DNA of 64,000 bases, from positions 58,959,127-59,023,126 of the forward strand of contig CM019826.1 in the NCBI GenBank assembly GCA_009763385.1, in the 5' to 3' direction. Of this stretch, positions 56,739 to 64,000 are shown piece by piece. The position numbers and the translations under genes are program-made. Source of the DNA: Coix lacryma-jobi var. lacryma-jobi (lineage: Eukaryota > Streptophyta > Magnoliopsida > Poales > Poaceae). The notes under the pieces were generated by a model, which had not been told where the DNA came from, made no database searches, and saw only the letters and a program-made list of their open reading frames with translations. How positions within the stretch are numbered: the first letter of the stretch is position 1; each line of letters opens with the position of its first letter.

Positions 56739-57960
56739 CTACACACAAGAGGACAAAGTAACCCGAGTCTTGGATCCCGAAGGGTTAGCAAGCATATACT
56801 TGGGAACCCAAGACTTGGTCACAGAACTCAACTTATCTTGTGGGTTAGCATGATGCAAATGTTGGTTCAAATGCAATTGTGAAACACCCTTGGAAGCATT
56901 CCTCAAAAGGACAACTCGAGGAGAAGAACGAGTCGTACCACGGGAAAAGAGGCAAATATCTTCCAAGGTTTTTGTAGAAGAACCAATAGAAGCACCATGA
57001 AAAGCATGACGTGGACCGAGAGAAGAAGCACTAGGAGCATGTCCACGACCATGACCTATCCCACTAGAAAAGGAGTCATAAAACCCATCAACAAAGAGGG
57101 GCTTCTTACTAGGAGCACAAGCGTTCATGCCATGGGAAGGGCTATGAACCACCATCTTCCTAGAAGAGCGAGCTAGGCGCAAGCGTTTGGCACACCGATA
57201 GCAAAAGCTTTCTTGATGCCCATCTTTCTCACAAAAAGAGCAATGGTACAAAGGCCTATTGGAAGGCACACCATTCTCCGACAAGTGAGAAGTCCCTTGG
57301 GACTTAGAATAAGAAGCATCAACCACCAACTTGGTGCCAACACTAGGAGCACACGTGCCATGGGAAAGGCTACGCGGCTTCCTAAAAGCCTTAGCTCGAA
57401 TACGCCGCTCGTGCTTGACACGGCGAAAACAAAAATCGAATGAGTGTCCATCCTTCTTGCAGAAGGTGCAATGGAAAATCGAATTGGGAGCACGAGTCCC
57501 AAAAATATGAGAAGCACCCTTGTCAAGAGAAATCCCCTGGACATCACTCGAAGAGACAGCAAGGTTAGGAGTAGCTATGAAAGAGCTATCCGAAACCTTG
57601 ACACAAGTGCTATCATCAAAAGACTCACGCGCAGCACAAGAACTCAACTACGGTTGCAAAGATGCAAACTTAGAAATATCAACATCGGAGTTGGAAGAAA
57701 TGCGTGACTCAAAAGACTTAGCACAAAGACTCTTGCATCTTTTGGCTAAAACCTCATTTTCAAACATGAGGCGATCGCAAGTACCACAAGGAGTATTTTT
57801 CAGATTGTCCATCTCCTCTCTAATGCACTCGACATATGTGGTATGCAAGAGTTCAATCTCTTTTTCAAGGTTGGCACTCATATCATTGTGCTCAACCAAC
57901 TTGGCGCTCATTTCATCGCGCAAAGCTTTCAAAGCCAAAACTTCTTTCTCTAAATCAATG
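56739..57960 (-). pseudogene. gag: D gag-like gene, C-terminal part, cut by element E
   Basis: This is collinear with the B gag-like gene from its CxxC coiled coil (PCGTC near 57780) through both CCHC knuckles (CTFCKKDGHSFDFC, CSFCEKDGHQESFC) to the same C-terminus (KTRVTLSSCV). TAG at 57648-57650 interrupts the frame. E is inserted at 57960 within the coiled coil, with caatg as probable target duplication. Most differences from B keep the reading frame. Confidence 0.7.
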
Positions 57961-60117
57961 TGAAGGACCGAGGAGCTACCCGAAAGCGACCAGAGGGGGG
58001 GTGAATGGGAGCTTCAAAATTTCCTTTCGGAAACAAGATGCCACTGTCCCAAAATCAACCCCAAGAGCAAACCCTAGAGCTTGCTAATGTCCACGACCCT
58101 AGATGTAGGGTGGATGCTTCCTAGAAGCACAGCGGGACACTAGACAACCCTAGAAAGCCAACGCAAAAGACGGAAATCAAATCCGTCAACGAACGAACGA
58201 GCCGCGAACGAAAATGCGCGAAACTGGATCGACCGGACTCTGGCCAGCGTCCGGTCAGCAGGGACCGGACGCGTCCGGTCAACGAAAATCGGCTCTGGAA
58301 CCTTACTGTTCGCGACCGGACTCACGAGTACGGAGCGTCCGGTCGAGACCAGTGTGTCCGGTCAGAAGCAACCAAGAACACACGAGACTGCGCAGAAAAG
58401 CACTGACCGGACTCTGCCTGCGTCCGGTCGGTGAGCACCGGACGCGTCCGGTCGAGCGAAAACGATTTTCGGAGCTCTCTGGAACTGACCGGACTCTGTG
58501 AGATAGAGCGTCCGGTCGGTTCACCTGCGTCCGGTCAGAAACAAACACGCGCAGTGAACAGTAACTGAGGCGAGTCCGGTCACGCAAAACGCCGAGCGTC
58601 CGGTCGGTCTACAGAGAACCACGCGACGAACTGTTCAACGACCGGACGCGTCCGGTCAAGTCGCGACCAGCGTCCGGTCACCCCGAAACTGCACTGAAAA
58701 TCCGGCGATTCAACCCGATCTCCTCCGAATCAAGTGCTCTAGGCTTGGGATTCGATCTGAGGAGTCACAAGGAGGTTAGTGAGCTATCTCTAAGAGATCA
58801 TGGATCGAACCTAACTCCAAATTGGTGAATCGAAGAATTTCGGGGGAAGGGAAGAAAAGTGACCCGAAACGAAAAATCGATCGATCTCCTAGACCGTGAG
58901 GTTAGAGGATAATTCCTTCGGTGGAAAGAAGTGCCTCACGATCTAGAACAACTCAGTTCAAACGGAATCGCAAAAGATGAACCGAGCACAAAGATCAAGC
59001 GACGGGAAAACTCAAGGCACAAAGCAATCCGCGAAGAACATGATGAACATGAAATCAAAACGCGAATTGACACCAAGAGATGGGATCCAAGGTGAGGATA
59101 CGGCCTCACTTCCTCGAATCAACAGTACACAGAGTGGAGTCTCTCTGCGGATCTCAACTAGCTAAAGCAGGGGATGGGAGAGTGGAAACCCTAGGTGCTA
59201 TGAAGCAAATGACTGCGCTAACTGAGATTGAGATGGGGAGGAGGGTGTCTCCCCTAGACTACTTATACTAACCTAGCCTAAGTCTATTTCCTACTCTACC
59301 CCTCTCTACTCTAATTACAGAGCGGACCAGCCTAACCCTAAGGCTATTCTAGTCCACCCGCTGGTGGTAGGTAGATCCGACGGCCACGCCCGCACGGTCT
59401 TCCGCGTCGCCTCCACGCAACCTTCAGATCGCCGCCACGTGCCGCCACCACTCTGCACCCCCGGTTTTGCGGCCCAAACCGGGAAACCAGCCTTTTCCAT
59501 CAGCCCCCGGTTTTGAGGCCCAAACCGGGAAACCAGCCTCCAGCCCGAGTTTTGTGGCCAAACTCGGAAACCGTCCGCGCCCGAGTTTTGAGGCCCAAAC
59601 TCGGAAACCGGCCCACGCCCAGGTTTTGAGGCTCAACCTGGAAACCGTCGCGCCCAGGTTTTGTGGCTCAACCTGGAAACCCAGCACCCAGGTTTTGAGG
59701 CCCAAACCTGGAAACCGTCCACCGTTGGTTTTTCCCGGGCTCTACCAACAAACCGGCGTCGTAGAGGGGATGCACCGCCTGTGCACCCCTTCCACCGACA
59801 TGATCGCACTTCTCCGCCTGTCGCTGTCGCAGGCTGCCAGCCACCACAGCTGATCCTCCGGCCTCCAGTCCATCAGTCCAAGTCCACGTCCGCCCTTCAC
59901 CGTCCGATACATCGGCATGGCACGTCCGCCGCACGGCACGCCCATCCTTCATCGCGCCCGGTCCGTCGGCACGGCACGTCGCAACTTGACCTTCACCCGC
60001 CATCGATCACTGTCTCCGTGCTCGACACCTGCACAACACAAGCCAAAGAACATGCGCATCATCTCCGTTGACAATCACTCATCACACAGAGACTCGGCAT
60101 ACACCCATGTATCCGCA
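57961..60117 (-). repeat. E 3' LTR
   Basis: It starts tgaaggaccgaggag and ends gtatccgca, 2157 bases. Its palindromes are of another type, ACCGGACGCGTCCGGT and GCGTCCGGTC (58220-58680), but occupy the same place as GCGGACTGTCCGC in B and C. TATAAGTA on the minus strand (59260-59267) is a plausible TATA box. The hairpin array with loop TGAGGCCC, TGCGGCCC or TGTGGCC is at 59459-59720. Confidence 0.85.
59260..59267 (-). promoter_or_regulatory. TATA-like box of the E LTR
   Basis: The minus strand reads TATAAGTAG, followed by tctaggggagacacc. The palindrome block lies downstream, as in B. Confidence 0.4.
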
Positions 60118-61804
60118 ATCTCCCCCTTGATGAGTGCATTGTCAACTCCACAACAAAACATGAATAAGAAGAAGGAGGTAGGAAGGAGTGAGAAGAGAAA
60201 AACCCAACCAAATGACCCAAAAGCCTAACAAAAGCCAAAGAAGGTCAAGTGGATGAAGCGAAAACTTGGTCCCCAAAGACATGGGCAACGGCTCGACGCA
60301 ACCAAGCAAAGCAAGGCTAGCCCTCAAGAAGAGGTAGAACAGGCTCAACACCGCTAGCAGATACCAATTGAAGATCGGAGGACAACAGAAGCAAAATGCT
60401 GGTCCCTCAAGATAGAGGCACAGAGGCTCAACACAACTAGCAAGAAAATCACTCCGAACCAATTGGAAATCAACCCAAACCAAATGGGAAAGCACACCAG
60501 ACGATACCAATTGAAAGCCAAATGAAACAAGCTTATGAAAGCTCATGAAAAGCTAGGAACGTTTGCTAGTCCCTCAAGACAGAGGCAACGGCTCAACACA
60601 ACTAGCAAACTCCCCCTCGACAAATGCAAGCAACTAGGACAAATGATTCTCCCCTTAGTTGATCAACACAGGAGCATATGATTTGCATAAATTTCTCCCC
60701 CTAGTTGAAAATGCACTTATCAAGGCCAAAAGGTATCGGAGAAGCAATTCGCTTCACATAAACTCCCCCTGAACACAAGATCTCCCTCCACAATACATAT
60801 GAAGTCAAAATGCAAGTTAGGAGCTTCAAGTATATAGTCAAAAGAGTGCAAAGATGCTCTAATCAGTATAGCTCCAACATCTCAATTAAGCACTCAAATA
60901 GCAAAGGCTCAAACTGATCACTTATACGAAATATGAAGCATATGAGCATGTGAGCAGTTTTAAGCCAAAAGGATAGTCACCATCAAAATAGCACTAGACA
61001 TGTATAGAAGGAATCCAAACAAGTGCTAAGCATATATACAAGGTGAACTACCCCTAGCAAAGTTCAATCATCATGCATAGGAATGAAGCATATACTTGTG
61101 ATTTCAAATTCATATCGGAGTTGCAGCGGTAAAAGAATTCACAAGTTCATTTTTAGCATGTGATTGCGAGAGGTTGAAAGCTTGTCATCGCCTAACTTTT
61201 CAACCGTGCGAAGCCTATGCCGAAGCAATCAGAAGCTTGAAGCAACGGTTTCGGTCATACACTACATGGCTCAAGTTTAACTCAAAGTGCAATGAGAAAC
61301 AGTCTCAATACCATGAGGTGTTGACAAGCAATCCCATCTCGATCTTTTCAATTCAACAATACTTGGTTCAGATTTTAAGCAAGTTATGAACAACCAAGCA
61401 AGTGAATGACTCAGAACTAGAGATATAGCAACCTAGCATATATGAAAAGCAGGAATGGACTCAACACACCCTACACATGCTAGTTGCATATCTCAATGGT
61501 GAACATTTTCAGATTTATATACATTAGGCATAATTCACCATTCCAAAAAAATAGCTCGCTCATAACATGTAACAGTGATCAGAAAGAGCATAAGCTACAA
61601 GCATCATCATAAGTATCGGAGCAATACTAACAAGAGCATAATTACATTCTAGTGAATATAGACATGAAGCTCAGAATGCAAATGCGTATGCCCGACACAA
61701 AACTGAACGAAAGAAGATACCAAATGGAAAGACTCAAGAAACTCAAAAGAAAAGAGCCTCAAAATAAAAGAGTCAGTCTGTACATCTCAAAATGCTTCCC
61801 CCAT
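60118..61804 (-). other. E 3' non-coding region with several PPT-like motifs
   Basis: PPT complements lie at 60120 (next to the LTR), 60612, 60648, 60692 and 60763. The stem-loop array is at 60265-60606. The remainder, rich in short A runs and phrases such as caaaggctcaaactgatca, is collinear with the 3' regions of B, C and D. No env-like frame is seen between pol and the LTR. Confidence 0.65.
60265..60606. repeat. Stem-loop array in the E 3' region
   Basis: There are four units: one with CTTGGT/ACCAAG and CCC/GGG stems, three with GCTAGC, GCTGGT or GCTAGT outer stems and CCTC/GAGG inner stems. GCTGGT opposite ACTAGC still pairs through a G-T (G-U) pair. PBS-like gataccaattga occurs at 60360-60371 and 60503-60514. 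Confidence 0.75.
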
Positions 61805-64000
61805 CTAAAAGGGGAAACACACACCAAGCTCACCCCTCAACCTATTAAAGGTTGATTCGTCTAAAGGCTTGGTGAAAATATCAGCCAATTGGTGATGAGT
61901 ATCGACATGGCGAAGGTCGATATCACCCTTCTCCTGGTGATCTCGCAAGAAATGAAAGCGCACATCAATGTGTTTGGTTTTCGAGTGAAGCACGGGGTTC
62001 TTAGCAACGCTAATGGCACTCGTGCTGTCACAAAGCAAAGGCACTCGAGTAAAGCTCAAACCAAAATCACGCAAAGTGGCCATCATCCAGAGTAACTGGG
62101 AACAGCAGCTAGCCGCAGCAACATATTCAGCCTCCGTGGTAGACTGAGCGACACTAGACTGCTTGCGAGAAGACCACGACACCAGAGAAGATCCAATAAA
62201 CTGGCAAGTCCCAGAAGTGGACTTGCGCTCAATGCGACAACCAGCAAAATCAGCATCAGAAAAGCCACAAAGCGAGAGGGTGGAGGAAGCAGAATACCAA
62301 ATCCCGAGCTCGGGCGTGAAACGAAGGTACCTGAAGATGCGCTTCACCGCCTGACGGTGAGAAATGCGTGGCGAAGCCTGAAAGCGCGCGCACAAGCACA
62401 CGGCGAACTGAATGTCCGGCCGTGTCGCCGTCAGGTAGAGCAGCGATCCAATCATGCTGCGGTACTCCTTCTGGTCCACTGCTTCTCCATCCGTGTCGGC
62501 ATCCAGGGCAGTCGTCGTCGACATGGGCGTCGGAAGAGGCTTAGCCTCACCCATGTCGAACCGCTTCAGCAAGTCCCTTGTGTACTTGCCCTGGTGCACA
62601 AACGTCCCCTCTCGGGATTGCTTAATTTGCAACCCGAGAAAGAAAGTCAGCTCACCCATCATGCTCATCTCGAACTCCCTGCTCATAGTATCTGCAAACT
62701 TGGCAACCAAAGCGTGAGAAGAACCACCGAAAATGATATCATCCACGTAAATTTGGACCAAGAGAGTATCTTTGCCTTGCTTGAGGAAAAAGAGCGTTTT
62801 ATCTACACATCCCATTTTAAAACCCTTAGCTAGCAAAAAGGTTTTTAATCTCTCATACCAGGCTCTAGGGGCTTGTTTCAAACCATACAACGCTTTGTGG
62901 AGTTTAAAGACATGGTTTGGAAACTTGGGATTTTCAAAACCGGGGGGTTGCTGGACATAGACCTCCTCCTCAATATAGCCGTTTAAGAAGGCACTCTTGA
63001 CATCCATTTGAAAAAGTTTGAAACCCATGGATGCAGCATAAGCCAAGAGTATCCTAATAGCCTCCAAACGAGCTACAGGGGCGAAGGTCTCCTCATAATC
63101 TATCCCCTCCTTCTGACTATAACCCTTCGCTACAAGCCGGGCCTTGTTTCTCACAATGTGGCCCTCCTCTCCTTGCTTGTTTTTAAATACCCATTTTGTC
63201 CCAATAGGTTTACAGTCAGGAGGTGGTGGTACTAGAACCCAAACCCGATTTCGCTCAAAGTTCTCTAGCTCCTCATGCATGGCATTGACCCAATCCGGAT
63301 CCGTCAATGCGTGTCCAACATCTCGGGGCTCAAAAGACGCAACAAAAGCAGAATGAGCAAAGTGCGAGATGTGCTGTGACCTGGAGCGAGTAACTCGCTC
63401 GTCGATGTCGCCGATCATCTGTTCAGGGGGGTGCTGGCGCTGGATGTGTCGTGGCGCCTCCCGGGAAGAAGTAACCTCCCCCTCAACAGTAGCTGGTTCC
63501 ACCCCGGGTACAAAAGATACCGCGCGAGGTGGATCCCACGGCCCCCAGGAAGAAGACGTCTCGGGGCCACGGGTCGTCGTCGAAGCCGCTTCCGGCGGCG
63601 CGGCAGGCGGAGGGGGTGCTGGATCATCTATACCTTCAGCACCCTCTTCCTCGTCATCGAAAAGAGGCTCTCCAACCTCGTGATCACCTGCACGCTCAAA
63701 ACGAGAAGAAGGAGAAACAAGAGTCTCGTCGAAGGTGACATCTGATGTCTCCATGACTCGGTTAGTGTCAAGGTTAAGTACACGATAAGCTCGAGTGTGA
63801 GTACCATAACCCAAAAACACACCGTCAGAAGAACGAGACTCAAACTTGTCTAGGTTGCCTTTTTTCAATATAAAACAGTGGCAACCAAAGACTCTAAAAT
63901 AACTCACCTTGGGCTGGCGACCAAAACGCAACTCATAAGAAGTCTTCTTCAAAAACACTCTCAGAAAAATGCGATTCGAAATATAGCATGCAGTGTTCAT
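61805..64000 (-). CDS. pol: E pol: integrase end, reverse transcriptase, RNase H; N-terminus beyond the window
   Basis: Seven hundred thirty-one codons are open, ending TAG at 61805. Residues 1-45 are the integrase end (YELRFGRQPKVSYFRVFG). Residues about 75-250 are a linker with an acidic and Pro/Ala-rich part (DDEEEGAEG; PPPPAAPP). Reverse transcriptase lies at about 260-510 with FQMDVKSAFLNG and YVDD at about 417. RNase H lies at about 575-715 with Asp in FSDADFAG, Glu in TTEAEYVAA and Asp in CDSTSAI. The conserved end is HHQLADIFTKPLD. It makes double-stranded cDNA from the packaged RNA in the particle. All catalytic residues visible here are kept, so this could be a working copy. The first in-frame Met at the edge is internal. 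Confidence 0.9.
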   Translation of the reverse strand: MNTACYISNRIFLRVFLKKTSYELRFGRQPKVSYFRVFGCHCFILKKGNLDKFESRSSDGVFLGYGTHTRAYRVLNLDTNRVMETSDVTFDETLVSPSSRFERAGDHEVGEPLFDDEEEGAEGIDDPAPPPPAAPPEAASTTTRGPETSSSWGPWDPPRAVSFVPGVEPATVEGEVTSSREAPRHIQRQHPPEQMIGDIDERVTRSRSQHISHFAHSAFVASFEPRDVGHALTDPDWVNAMHEELENFERNRVWVLVPPPPDCKPIGTKWVFKNKQGEEGHIVRNKARLVAKGYSQKEGIDYEETFAPVARLEAIRILLAYAASMGFKLFQMDVKSAFLNGYIEEEVYVQQPPGFENPKFPNHVFKLHKALYGLKQAPRAWYERLKTFLLAKGFKMGCVDKTLFFLKQGKDTLLVQIYVDDIIFGGSSHALVAKFADTMSREFEMSMMGELTFFLGLQIKQSREGTFVHQGKYTRDLLKRFDMGEAKPLPTPMSTTTALDADTDGEAVDQKEYRSMIGSLLYLTATRPDIQFAVCLCARFQASPRISHRQAVKRIFRYLRFTPELGIWYSASSTLSLCGFSDADFAGCRIERKSTSGTCQFIGSSLVSWSSRKQSSVAQSTTEAEYVAAASCCSQLLWMMATLRDFGLSFTRVPLLCDSTSAISVAKNPVLHSKTKHIDVRFHFLRDHQEKGDIDLRHVDTHHQLADIFTKPLDESTFNRLRGELGVCFPF

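Larger units (their letters stand above)
50729..57960 (-). mobile_element. Element D: second copy of the B family, in C gag, 5' part beyond the window
   Basis: The 3' LTR starts at 50729 after gcatg (probable target duplication) and ends at 53130. The internal part to 57960 repeats that of B: PPT series, stem-loop array, pol scar, gag-like gene. E interrupts it at 57960. The LTR differs from B chiefly in the palindrome part (51120-51420). Because D and B share the same deletions in pol, they descend from one deleted ancestor that kept moving. Confidence 0.85.
57961..64000 (-). mobile_element. Element E: autonomous-type Sirevirus, youngest of the right nest, continues past 64000
   Basis: The 3' LTR (57961-60117), 3' region with PPTs and stem-loop array, and the C-terminal part of pol are in the window. 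The pol frame is open to the edge without a stop or shift, in contrast to C. It lies in D, which lies in C, so it is the latest insertion here. Gag, PBS and 5' LTR must follow on the right. Confidence 0.85.

Overview
This window looks like repeat-rich intergenic DNA from a large grass genome (Poaceae; inferred from the retrotransposon families and the TNP2-type CACTA element, not from any host gene). I found no intact host gene. Nearly all of it is explained by LTR retrotransposons inserted into one another, plus one CACTA DNA transposon, one captured or stranded fragment of a leucine-rich-repeat kinase gene, and a gene-like stretch I cannot identify.

Left third (1-15610). A solo LTR (941-2771, duplicated target ggcac) sits in older LTR-like sequence. 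It is followed by a truncated LTR starting TGTCACACCC (3181-5158), then a CACTA element (from 5159) with subterminal repeats, a TATA box, a leader with intron-like sequence and a transposase reading frame broken by a one-base shift in a G run. Its right end is lost. An LRR-kinase fragment lies next to right-hand CACTA subterminal repeats. After it come an LTR fragment (10598-11932) and the 3' part of a plus-strand Ty3/gypsy-type element with its 3' LTR (13821-15610).

Middle (15611-38333). A minus-strand Ty1/copia Sirevirus-type element (H) carries a broken gag, a PBS, a 5' LTR and a pol cut off by the gypsy LTR. A second minus-strand element (B, 16756-34571, target site gcaaa) is inserted in its gag. 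B has two LTRs of about 2.5 kb, a gag-like gene and no pol beyond a scar. A third minus-strand element (A, 19026-26085, target site gtcgg) is inserted in the 3' LTR of B. A is a gag-only, non-autonomous Ty3/gypsy-type element whose LTRs differ by about 1.6 percent.

Right part (38334-64000). After an unidentified gene-like stretch and a second copy of the plus-strand gypsy 3' end (LTR 40180-41997) comes a second nest. Element C (42086-50728) is an autonomous-type Sirevirus with broken pol and N-truncated gag. Element D (50729-57960), of the same deletion-derivative family as B, is inserted in the gag of C. Element E (from 57961), an autonomous-type Sirevirus with an open pol frame, is inserted in the gag-like gene of D. 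The 5' halves of C, D and E lie beyond the right edge.

How the parts work together: C- and E-type elements encode gag, protease, integrase, reverse transcriptase and RNase H. B and D share their LTR ends, and B (the only one of the four whose 5' end is in the window) shows an initiator-Met-type primer site, but they have lost pol and so probably move in trans. The most interesting structure is non-coding. There is an array of stem-loops with compensating stem changes between pol and the 3' LTR in B, C, D and E, and a second hairpin array of the same character in their LTRs. PBS-like sequences recur in the 3' region of Sirevirus copies and at a fixed distance inside the LTR ends of three gypsy-type families.
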